Part shown: positions 7,682-14,654 of the stretch, piece by piece
How the letters are laid out: each line of letters starts with the position of its first letter
Numbering within the stretch: position 1 is the stretch's first letter
Origin: Candidatus Omnitrophota bacterium
Lineage (GTDB): Bacteria > Omnitrophota > Gorgyraeia > Aquiviventales > Aquiviventaceae
Direction of reading: 5' to 3'
DNA: 33,074 nucleotides
Assembly: GCA_023247275.1 (NCBI GenBank)
Contig: JAHFGT010000020.1
Location: 1-33,074, forward strand
The notes under the pieces: model-generated
Told to the model about the DNA's origin: nothing
The model's database searches: none
What the model saw: only the letters and a program-made list of their open reading frames with translations
Position numbers and translations under genes: made by a program

Positions 7682-8596
7682 TTAGGAGCGGGCGAGCAAG
7701 CGGCTCGCGCCCTGGGATTCCAGTTGGGCGGCGAGACGCGAGCCGAGCGCGAGCGGATCAGTCATCGACCCGCGCAGGAGGCCGTCAACCTTGGCGCTGC
7801 CATCTGCGGCGACCACTCGGCCCATTAATGCCAAGGTGCCCTCATCGTCGCGAGCATAGGCGGCGATGGGGACACGGCAGCCACCGCCCAGTGCGCGCAA
7901 GAACGCCCGCTCTGACTCGACGCAGGCTCGTGTCGTCGCGTGATCCAACCGGCTCAACAGCTCAAGCACCTCAGCATCCTCTGCCCTGGCCTCGACCGCT
8001 AACGCGCCCTGACCAGGCTCAGGCACCATCAATTCGGTGTCAAGGTATTCGGTAATCCGATTCTGAAGCCTGAGCCGGATGAGCCCGCACGCGGCGACCA
8101 CGATCGCGTCGTACCGACCGTCATCCAGCTTGCGCAACCGCGTATCAACATTGCCCCGGATCTCGCTGATGCGAAGATCGTGTCGACGATTGAGCAACTG
8201 ACTTTGTCGACGAAGGCTGGAGGTCCCAACGTTGGCACCAGCCGGTACAGCGGCAAACAATTCGCCAGTTCGAGACACCCAGGCGTCGCAGGCCTGGTCG
8301 CGGTCCAGAACAGCGGCGAGGCAGAGATCGTTCGGGATCTCCAGCGGCAGATCTTTCAGGCTGTGGACAGCCAGATCAATCTCGCGACACATCAGCGCGG
8401 CCTCGAGCTCCTTCACGAACACACCCTCTCCGCCTAGGTGAGCCAACGACAATTCTGGATCGCGGTCGGCCTGGGCCTGGATGGTCTGGACCTGAAACCG
8501 CCGGTCCGGAGCGATCGCTTGAAGCTTGGCCTGCACGCTCCGCGTCTGGCACATGGCTAAGGCGCTGCCACGGGTCCCAACGATGAGGGGTCGCAT
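7682..8596 (-). CDS. hemC: Hydroxymethylbilane synthase (porphobilinogen deaminase)
   Basis: 304 residues. It joins four porphobilinogens into hydroxymethylbilane on a dipyrromethane cofactor. The cofactor cysteine is C240 in LGGGCRVPIAAYA, and the catalytic aspartate is D82 in HSLKDLP. The N-terminal IVGTRGSALA and VGTSSLRRQSQL motifs are intact. The ATG at 8596 has GAGGAG eight bases upstream, inside the hemA reading frame; a GTG seven codons earlier has no such site. It overlaps the hemA tail by 40 bases in another frame, so the two are translationally linked. It is followed by the two hairpins at 7572-7636. Confidence 0.95.
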   Translation of the reverse strand: MRPLIVGTRGSALAMCQTRSVQAKLQAIAPDRRFQVQTIQAQADRDPELSLAHLGGEGVFVKELEAALMCREIDLAVHSLKDLPLEIPNDLCLAAVLDRDQACDAWVSRTGELFAAVPAGANVGTSSLRRQSQLLNRRHDLRISEIRGNVDTRLRKLDDGRYDAIVVAACGLIRLRLQNRITEYLDTELMVPEPGQGALAVEARAEDAEVLELLSRLDHATTRACVESERAFLRALGGGCRVPIAAYARDDEGTLALMGRVVAADGSAKVDGLLRGSMTDPLALGSRLAAQLESQGASRLLARS

Positions 8597-9621
8597 GGGC
8601 TCAGCTCCTCGCGCCACCAGTCAAGAAATCGATCGACTTTCTCCTCGATAATCGCTTGGGATTGGCCCAGCGCTTGTTGGCGCTGTTCATGGGAATGGGC
8701 GACCAGGCCTTGGAGGTCGTCGATGTTAAACAGGTAGACATTCTCCAAGCGGCTCACGGCTGGGTCGATATTGCGCGGAACGCCAAGATCGATCAGGCAC
8801 AACGGGTGCTGGTGGCGCAGCCGCATGGCGGCTGCGACCTCGGCGCGTGCGATGATCGCCGATGGAGCGTTCGTGGAGGTAATGATGATATCCACCTGCT
8901 GCAGCGATGCGGCCAGCTCATTGAATGGTTGCGGTGTCGCGCCATAGCCAGCGGCCAGGCCTGCGGCGCGATCAGGGGATCGATTCATGATGTGCAGCCG
9001 CGTCACGCCTCGGTCGACGAGTCGGGTCAAGGTCAGCTCTCCCAGCGTGCCGGCGCCAATCAACAAGACGCTGGCCTGCGACAGTCGGCCGAAGATCTTT
9101 TCTGCCAGCTCCACCGCGACCGAGCCAACCGATGTCGCGCCGTGGCCAATCGCGGTCTGCGATCGCACCGCCTTGGCGGTGTTGAGCGCCCGCTGGAACA
9201 ACGTGTTCAGCGCTTTGCCGGTCGCCCCATGCTCCTTGGCCCATTGATACGCGTGTTTGACTTGGTACAGGATCTCGGCCTCACCCAGCACCATCGAGTC
9301 GAGCCCACTGGTGACGCTGAAGAGATGGCGGATGCTGTGCGGCTCGGTATAACAGTACAGTTGCGGCACCAACCCGTCGAGCGCGAGATGGCTGTGCGCG
9401 CTCAAAAATTGTTGGAGGCGATCGATGGTGCCATCTAGCGTGGGCACGCCAGCGTAGATCTCAATCCGGTTGCAGGTCGAGAGGATCGCCGCTTCATGCA
9501 AGCCAACGCGACCGCGCAGCGTCGCCAAGGCGTCAGCCAGTTGCTCGCGGCGAAACGCCAGCCGTTCGCGGATTTCAACCGGCGCGGAGCGATAATTCAT
9601 CCCCACCAGCACAATATGCAT
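8557..9621 (-). CDS. hemA: Glutamyl-tRNA reductase, lacking the C-terminal dimerisation domain
   Basis: 354 residues; well-studied family members have about 420. It reduces glutamyl-tRNA to glutamate-1-semialdehyde, the first step of C5 heme synthesis. The catalytic domain is intact: GMNYRSAPVEIRERLAF at the start, STCNRIEIY with the active-site cysteine, SGLDSMVLGEAEIL, and an NADPH Rossmann segment VLLIGAGTLGELT. After DDLQGLVAHSHEQR and the start of the long spinal helix (DRFLDWWREEL) the frame ends, its last residues being read from the first codons of hemC. About 65-85 residues forming the dimerisation domain are therefore missing and cannot lie downstream. The ATG at 9621 is chosen because it begins at the conserved N-terminus; earlier residues are ccsA DNA. 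Confidence 0.9.
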   Translation of the reverse strand: MHIVLVGMNYRSAPVEIRERLAFRREQLADALATLRGRVGLHEAAILSTCNRIEIYAGVPTLDGTIDRLQQFLSAHSHLALDGLVPQLYCYTEPHSIRHLFSVTSGLDSMVLGEAEILYQVKHAYQWAKEHGATGKALNTLFQRALNTAKAVRSQTAIGHGATSVGSVAVELAEKIFGRLSQASVLLIGAGTLGELTLTRLVDRGVTRLHIMNRSPDRAAGLAAGYGATPQPFNELAASLQQVDIIITSTNAPSAIIARAEVAAAMRLRHQHPLCLIDLGVPRNIDPAVSRLENVYLFNIDDLQGLVAHSHEQRQQALGQSQAIIEEKVDRFLDWWREELSPCDPSSLGPVAAP

Positions 9622-9647
9622 CGGACGACACAGGGTCGACGAGCCGC

Positions 9648-10118
9648 TCACGACACAGACACCCGACGGAGCGTACTCTGATACGGATGCGAAGTCGGCA
9701 ATAACCAACTCGCACCAAGAAACGTGAAGAGCACCAAGGTAAAGCCCAGTACGGACAACAGCGCGACCCGATGGCCCCGCAGCGTTGAGCGCAGCCGGAC
9801 AATCCACAGCAGGAGATAACAGGCCCACAGACCGAGCGCAGCCACCTCTTTGGGATCTGCCACCCACCACCGGCCGAGGATCACCCGGCTACCCACCAGC
9901 CCACATCCCAATCCAATGCTGAGCAGTCCAAACCCAGCGCTAATGGCCAGAAAATTGATCCGGTCCAACAGGTCCAGCGAGGGGAGTCGGTGGAACAACG
10001 CCCCCATCGTTTTTCGCTTTAACTGCCGCTCTTGCATCAGGAACAGCAGCCCGATGATGAAGGCGACGAGAAACGCCACATAGCTGAGCAGCGAGCAGAG
10101 CGTATGAATCAGCACCAT
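9648..10118 (-). CDS. Short CcsA/HemX-like cytochrome c assembly membrane protein
   Basis: 156 residues with about four membrane helices (roughly 9-27, 56-76, 92-110, 117-139). It matches the C-terminal half of CcsA/HemX proteins: MQERQLKRK after the first helix, LPSLDLLDRINF, the WWD-like segment GRWWVADPKEVAALGLW (82-98), GHRVALLSVLGFTLVLFTFLG, and a final SHPY with H144. H5 and H144 are candidate heme ligands. Full-length family members have about 270 residues and eight helices, so the N-terminal half is missing; the DNA before the start is the cysG end, five bases away. CcsA proteins present heme for cytochrome c maturation; HemX next to hemA modulates GluTR in some Gram-positives. Which applies here is not clear. 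Confidence 0.75.
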   Translation of the reverse strand: MVLIHTLCSLLSYVAFLVAFIIGLLFLMQERQLKRKTMGALFHRLPSLDLLDRINFLAISAGFGLLSIGLGCGLVGSRVILGRWWVADPKEVAALGLWACYLLLWIVRLRSTLRGHRVALLSVLGFTLVLFTFLGASWLLPTSHPYQSTLRRVSVS

Positions 10119-10123
10119 ACGTA

Positions 10124-10774
10124 TTAGCTGCCCTGATGGCGATTGAGCAGCTCCAGCGCTTCACGGCGGGCGCCGCGCAGATCGCCAGACTGGACAAGGG
10201 TGAACACCTTCCCACTGACCACGTCATCAAAATACCGCTGGCGCTGCTGGTACGTTGGCAGTACCCGCTTGGCTGGCTGGCGCAATCCGCCGAGGAGTCG
10301 CACCATGTGTGTATAGCGCGGTCCGAGCCGTTGTGCCAGTTCCCGCCGCAACCGCTTTGCCAACGTGGGGCTGGCCCCACCGGTGCTGACGGCGATCGTC
10401 AACGCGCCCCGCCGCACCCATGAGGGGGCGATAAACGAGCACAGCGGTTGATCGTCCACCACATTGGCGAAAATTCTGGCTTTTGCCGCGGCCGCAGAAA
10501 CCTGTGCGTTGACGGCCGGATCACTGGTCGCCGCGATGACCAGCCATGCGTTGCGCACATCGCTGGGCTGAAAGGATCGTGCCGCCAGCTGCACCCGTCC
10601 AGCCGCCGCCATGGCCGCAAGTCGGGCAGTGAGCGTTGGGCTAATTACCACAACCTGTGCGCCGCATCGGATCAGGGCGGTGACCTTTCGATGGGCGACC
10701 GCCCCTCCTCCAACGACCACACAGCGACGGCCTGAGAGATCAGCGAATAACGGATAATAGTGCCGATGGCTCAT
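10124..10774 (-). CDS. Precorrin-2 dehydrogenase / sirohydrochlorin ferrochelatase (CysG N-domain, Met8 type)
   Basis: 216 residues. An NAD-binding Rossmann motif VVVGGGAVAHRKV starts at about residue 19, and the NVVDDQPLCSFIAPS segment holds the conserved catalytic aspartate of this family. STGGASPTLAKRLR follows. The protein oxidises precorrin-2 to sirohydrochlorin with NAD+ and in many members inserts Fe2+ to give siroheme. No methyltransferase domain is attached; that activity is in the CobA-HemD fusion at 5820-7337. Siroheme serves nitrite and sulfite reductases. The start overlaps the panB stop as ATGA and the end is five bases from the ccsA-like gene. Confidence 0.9.
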   Translation of the reverse strand: MSHRHYYPLFADLSGRRCVVVGGGAVAHRKVTALIRCGAQVVVISPTLTARLAAMAAAGRVQLAARSFQPSDVRNAWLVIAATSDPAVNAQVSAAAAKARIFANVVDDQPLCSFIAPSWVRRGALTIAVSTGGASPTLAKRLRRELAQRLGPRYTHMVRLLGGLRQPAKRVLPTYQQRQRYFDDVVSGKVFTLVQSGDLRGARREALELLNRHQGS

Positions 10775-11634
10775 CTGACGTCGTCAGCTCCGAGTTGTTC
10801 TCGTAGACGAACCCACTCCTCCCCTGACATGGTCCGGGTGTGCTCAGGGCCTGGGAACACGCCGCGGTGCACCTCATCGACATACGTCTGGATCGAGTGA
10901 CGAATCGTCTCTGCGAGCCTGGCATACCGTTTGACGAACCGGGGTGTGAACCGTTCGTACAGCCCTAAGAGATCGTGCAGCACCAGGACCTGCCCGTCGC
11001 ATGACGGCCCGGATCCGATTCCGATCGTCGGAATTCGCAGACGTTGGGTGATGTCCTGCGCGACTTCAGTTGGGACGCACTCGATTACAACGGCACAGCA
11101 GCCGACTTCTTGCAGTGCGACCGCCTGCGCGATGATCCGCGCGGCCGAGGCCGCGTCGGTTCCGCGCATCCCGAATCCTCCTTCCCCGGCGGCAGTTTGC
11201 GGCGTGAGGCCAACATGGCCCATGACCGGGATCCCGGCATCGACGATGGCTTTGGCCGTGTCCTCAATGCCCTGTCGCCACTCCAGCTTGACCGCCTCAC
11301 ATCCAGCCTCTTGGAGAAACCGAGCCGCCTGCTTCACCGACTCGTCGACCGACCCACGCACTGCGAGGAATGGCATATCACCTACCAACAGCGCGCGCTG
11401 CACCCCGCGACGAGCCGCCTTCGCGTGGTGCAGCATATCCTCCATGGTCACCGGGGTGGTGGTCTCATACCCGAGCACCACCATGCCCAGCGAATCGCCG
11501 ACCAGGACGATATCCACCCCAGCCTCATCGACCAGCTTGGCCATCGGGTAGTCGTACGCGGTGAGCATGGTCAGCTTCTGACCCTGGGCTTTACTGGCCA
11601 GGACATCAGCGATGCGAATCTTGTTTGCGGACAT
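10771..11634 (-). CDS. panB: 3-methyl-2-oxobutanoate hydroxymethyltransferase
   Basis: 287 residues. It transfers the one-carbon unit of 5,10-methylene-tetrahydrofolate to 2-oxoisovalerate to form ketopantoate, the first step of pantothenate and CoA synthesis. Family motifs are MLTAYDYPMAKLVDEAG, VGDSLGMVVLGYETTTPVT with a metal aspartate, VGDMPFL, and GHVGLTPQ. GLYERFTPRFVKRYA appears near the end. Its use of methylene-THF ties it to the folate genes upstream; it follows the second core-MetE gene by 49 bases and overlaps the precorrin-2 dehydrogenase gene by four. Length and all conserved blocks are normal. Confidence 0.95.
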   Translation of the reverse strand: MSANKIRIADVLASKAQGQKLTMLTAYDYPMAKLVDEAGVDIVLVGDSLGMVVLGYETTTPVTMEDMLHHAKAARRGVQRALLVGDMPFLAVRGSVDESVKQAARFLQEAGCEAVKLEWRQGIEDTAKAIVDAGIPVMGHVGLTPQTAAGEGGFGMRGTDAASAARIIAQAVALQEVGCCAVVIECVPTEVAQDITQRLRIPTIGIGSGPSCDGQVLVLHDLLGLYERFTPRFVKRYARLAETIRHSIQTYVDEVHRGVFPGPEHTRTMSGEEWVRLREQLGADDVR

Positions 11635-11683
11635 CGGCTCACGCGAATGTTGAGAGCGGTGCTGGGGTGAAACAAATTACGTG

Positions 11684-12694
11684 TTACGCAGCGGTTCGGG
11701 CTGCCGACGGGGTTCGCAACCCTGAGCGACGGCCATTGGCCAACTCAGCGCGCACGGCTTGTGTGGCTTCGACCACCACGCGCAGTTTGCCAATCGCTTC
11801 CTCAGGGGTACGGGTTTTAAGTCCGCAGTCCGGATCGACATAGATCTGATCCGGCTTGAACACTTTGAGCGCCTTGCGCAACCCGTTGGCAGCATCCTCA
11901 ACCGATTCGATCTGGTGCGTATGGACGTCGACAATCCCCAAGCCCACCTCTTTCGGAAACCGGCGGCCTTTGAAGAAGCTCAACAGTTCAAAATCGCGAT
12001 TCGCGAACTCCAGGTCGATCTGGTCAACCGGCAACCGGTGCAGCTTCGGGCCGATCGTCTCAAAATCGCCGTAGCAGATATGCGTGATCGTCTTCGCCCG
12101 AAGGCCACGGGTGACGATCCCCAGCGCTTCGATGGCCAGGTCCATTTCCTCCGGACGGGTCGAAATCGCCGGCTCGTCGACTTGGATATACTGGGCGCCG
12201 GCCTGTTCCAGCGCTTTGGCTTCTTCACGAACCACCTTGGCAATGGCCAGCGTGGCTGCCCGACGCGACGGGTAGAACTCGTTGAACGACCAGTCCATGA
12301 TGGTGTACGGCCCAGTCAGCATCCCTTTGACCGGACGGGTCGTCAGCGCTTGTGCAAATCGCCACCAGTCGACCGTGACCGGCCGAGGGCGCCCAACCTT
12401 ACCAACGATAATCGGCTTGCGATAGTACCGATTACCGTAGGACCGGACCAACTCGCTCTGCTGAAACCCGGCCAGATGCTCGGCAAAATAGGCGACCATG
12501 TCGCCACGATACTGCTCGCCATCGACGATGATATCAATCCCGAGCTGTTCCTGTGTGGTGATCCATTCACGAGTGGCCTGCTCTTCCAGGGCGCGCAGCT
12601 GCTTCGGGTCGAGCGACCCCTTGCGAGCCTGGCTGCGCGCGGTCATCAAGTACTCAGGTTTCGGTAAACTGCCCACCGATGTGGTCAATAACAT
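11684..12694 (-). CDS. Core-MetE methionine synthase-like protein with intact zinc site
   Basis: 336 residues, equal to the C-terminal catalytic half of cobalamin-independent methionine synthase, with no N-terminal folate-binding half. The zinc ligands can be placed as H205 and C207 (THICYGD), E229 (IDLEFANRD) and C290 (VDPDCGLKTR). TTRPVKGMLTGPYTIMDW is a family block. The ATG at 12694 has AGGAG seven bases upstream; a GTG overlapping the previous stop is weaker. Single-domain MetE proteins include the folate-independent MesA-D families, which take methyl groups from corrinoid or other donors. I cannot assign which donor is used here. It sits between its zinc-less paralogue and panB, downstream of metF. 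Confidence 0.85.
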   Translation of the reverse strand: MLLTTSVGSLPKPEYLMTARSQARKGSLDPKQLRALEEQATREWITTQEQLGIDIIVDGEQYRGDMVAYFAEHLAGFQQSELVRSYGNRYYRKPIIVGKVGRPRPVTVDWWRFAQALTTRPVKGMLTGPYTIMDWSFNEFYPSRRAATLAIAKVVREEAKALEQAGAQYIQVDEPAISTRPEEMDLAIEALGIVTRGLRAKTITHICYGDFETIGPKLHRLPVDQIDLEFANRDFELLSFFKGRRFPKEVGLGIVDVHTHQIESVEDAANGLRKALKVFKPDQIYVDPDCGLKTRTPEEAIGKLRVVVEATQAVRAELANGRRSGLRTPSAARTAA

Positions 12695-12705
12695 GGGATC
12701 TCCTC

Positions 12706-13710
12706 TCACGATTCCTTGAACGCGCGAGCGGCTTCAGCGAGCCGCTGCACCTTGGCCAGGGCTTGACGATGCGGCAGAAACTCGAGTCCGCAATTCGGGT
12801 TGACATACAAATGATCCGGTGGCACCAACTTCGAGGCGATTCGAAACACGGCTCGGAGATCCTTCACCGACTCCAGTTTTGTGTTCCGAGCATCGAGACA
12901 TCCCAGGGCGAGCGCCTTCGGGATACGGCGAAGCTTTTTCAGCGCGGCCAGGGTGGTTGGCGACGATACCACATCCACTCCGATGATATCGACCGGTGCG
13001 TTCAGTAATTGGGAGAGCCTCCCATTGAGCGCCCCGAAATAGGTCACCACCGCGGTCTTCGTCTTCACGCCACGGGTCGCGATCTGCAGCCCTTCGAGCG
13101 CGAGCTTCATGTCGGTCGTCTTCGCCTTGCTCGAGTGGCGACCGCCTGGCCAGCCAAATCCGATGGCCGGGTCATCAAACTGAATCACCGGCGCACCGGC
13201 TGCGGCCAGATCTCTAGCCTCTTCATTGAGGATCTCGGCCATGCGGCGAACAAACCGACGCGGGTTCTTATAGTACCGATCTTCGCTGACCGCCATGACC
13301 GTGTACGGACCAGGCAGCACCGCCTTGACCGGGCGGGTCGTGCAGCTACGTGCGAACTGATACTCCTGAACGAGGATCGGACCTTGACGGACCGGCGCGC
13401 GATGCAGGATGGGTCGACGATAGTACACGTTATTATTGAACCATCGGGTCAGTCCGTTAACTTCAAAACCGTCCAGCCGTCGGGCGATCGGGGTGACAAT
13501 GTCTTCCCACCGGATCTGGCCGTCCGTAAGCAAATCGATTCCGGCCTGCTCTTGCTCCTGCAGAATGGCCCGCGTGATGTCCTGATACACCTGCTCCAAT
13601 TCCTCGTCCGTGATTTCCTGGCGCTGCCACCGGCTGATGGTGCCGATCAACCGGGTGCCGTACGCGCCTTCAGCGATCTTGGGATAGTTGCCGATGAGTG
13701 TCGTGATCAT
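12706..13710 (-). CDS. Core-MetE paralogue that has lost most zinc ligands
   Basis: 334 residues, similar in layout to the next gene: IGNYPKI start, TTRPVKAVLPGPYTVMA (124-140), VIQFDDPAIGF (175-185), YVNPNCGLEFLP (302-313). Aligned by eye to its neighbour, the zinc His and Cys become V222 and Y224 (AVVTYFG) and the Glu becomes D246; only C307 remains. A normal thiol-activating zinc site is therefore unlikely. It may be a partner subunit, a methyl-donor binding protein or an enzyme with a different chemistry. It lies 11 bases before the intact paralogue, so the pair is probably co-expressed. No strong Shine-Dalgarno sequence is seen at its ATG. Confidence 0.78.
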   Translation of the reverse strand: MITTLIGNYPKIAEGAYGTRLIGTISRWQRQEITDEELEQVYQDITRAILQEQEQAGIDLLTDGQIRWEDIVTPIARRLDGFEVNGLTRWFNNNVYYRRPILHRAPVRQGPILVQEYQFARSCTTRPVKAVLPGPYTVMAVSEDRYYKNPRRFVRRMAEILNEEARDLAAAGAPVIQFDDPAIGFGWPGGRHSSKAKTTDMKLALEGLQIATRGVKTKTAVVTYFGALNGRLSQLLNAPVDIIGVDVVSSPTTLAALKKLRRIPKALALGCLDARNTKLESVKDLRAVFRIASKLVPPDHLYVNPNCGLEFLPHRQALAKVQRLAEAARAFKES

Positions 13711-13752
13711 GAGCTGTTCTCTGCGCCGCCCGTCACGATGGTTCGACCATGG

Positions 13753-13938
13753 CTAACGAGCTGTGCGCGATTCCTCCTGCTGTGCGTGTGACATGACGGC
13801 AGACGACGTGCGTCGCTCTTTCTGCTCAAAGCAGCTTGGGCAGTTAAACAGCGGACGAGCAAGGCTGCGGTCATACCCCTTGGCAATGACCACCCGCATG
13901 ACCGTGGGACCATCTTGACCGCATGTGTGACATCGCAT
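13753..13938 (-). CDS. Small two-CxxC (zinc-ribbon-like) protein, function unknown
   Basis: 61 residues from the ATG at 13938: CHTCG near the start and CPSC at about residues 40-43, a spacing suited to binding one zinc. It ends in a polar tail. It lies between the lipoate-ligase-like gene and the zinc-less MetE paralogue, 32 and 42 bases from them. A GGAG about ten bases before the ATG is a possible ribosome site. A longer reading to 14034 would enter the ligase gene. I do not recognise a family; it resembles small YgiT/MqsA-type zinc fingers only in general form. Confidence 0.55.
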   Translation of the reverse strand: MRCHTCGQDGPTVMRVVIAKGYDRSLARPLFNCPSCFEQKERRTSSAVMSHAQQEESRTAR

Positions 13939-13970
13939 CTGTGGCAAACTCCACAACGACCCGTGATCTG

Positions 13971-14654
13971 TTAGACGGCACACAGTTGCCCGAGCAACAT
14001 GTGTTCCCACCAGGATGACCAGTACTCGGCCCATCGATTGGCCACCTCGACTTCTGTCAACGTCCCCTCGCTGGCGAGGGCGAGCGGGAGGCTACGCTGC
14101 TGCACGGCGTCAGCCCACTCGGTTGGGAGCGCACGCGCAAGCGCTGGCGCGGCCGGCCGAACCAGCAACGACCCTTGGATCAACCAGGCACGAGTAAATC
14201 GGCGCACGGCAAATCCGGCGACCTTTCGATCGCGGACCAGGACCGCATACGGCGCCACATCGGCTAAACAGCAGGTGACGTGGCGGGTCGTTGAACCAGG
14301 ATACAGCACGACCGTCGCCGGCGTACCGTACGCTCCGCACAATCGACTGGCGCTCTGGCACACCGTCTGCATCAACGTATTGATGCCGAGTCCAAGGCCC
14401 AGTGGAATCACAATCGATACGGAGACATCGGTCCCATGCAGCGCCACTGCGCCGGCGGTGGGCCGCTCAATACACGCGACTCCGGCCTGAGCTGCCCAGG
14501 TCGGTGCGGCGTGTTTCCATCCATGGGACACGGCGATTCCAGGCCAGGTGAAGAGGCGAACGGTTGGCCACGCGTCATGAGCCAGTGATTCATCAAACGC
14601 CATTTGCTGGTCAATCGGCCGGGACGTTTCTACCAGGACTCGCCACTCTTGCAT
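13971..14654 (-). CDS. Lipoate-protein ligase / lipoyl-octanoyl transferase family protein
   Basis: 227 residues of the biotin/lipoate ligase fold. ERPTAGAVALHGTDVSVS (63-80) corresponds to the RRxTGGGAVxHxxxxxxS block. DRKVAGFAVRR (142-152) corresponds to the GRKIxGxAxRR block with the lysine K144 used to bind the activated acid, and WLIQGSLLV follows. The glycine-rich block is weaker than usual (AGA for GGG). It likely attaches lipoate or octanoate to GcvH, whose gene is in the same cluster; whether it uses free lipoate or octanoyl-ACP is not clear. Its ATG overlaps the gcvPB stop by one base (TAATG), indicating coupling. Confidence 0.75.
   Translation of the reverse strand: MQEWRVLVETSRPIDQQMAFDESLAHDAWPTVRLFTWPGIAVSHGWKHAAPTWAAQAGVACIERPTAGAVALHGTDVSVSIVIPLGLGLGINTLMQTVCQSASRLCGAYGTPATVVLYPGSTTRHVTCCLADVAPYAVLVRDRKVAGFAVRRFTRAWLIQGSLLVRPAAPALARALPTEWADAVQQRSLPLALASEGTLTEVEVANRWAEYWSSWWEHMLLGQLCAV

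Noticed and set aside
8656-9438. Long plus-strand open frames, for example over hemA, metE and rho
   Set aside because: They lie opposite well-supported genes, show no recognisable family and reflect the GC-rich codon pattern of the true strand.
9622-9870. Extra 83 residues on HemA
   Set aside because: They are the ccsA-like gene read in another frame; MHIVLVGMNYRSAP is the typical GluTR start.
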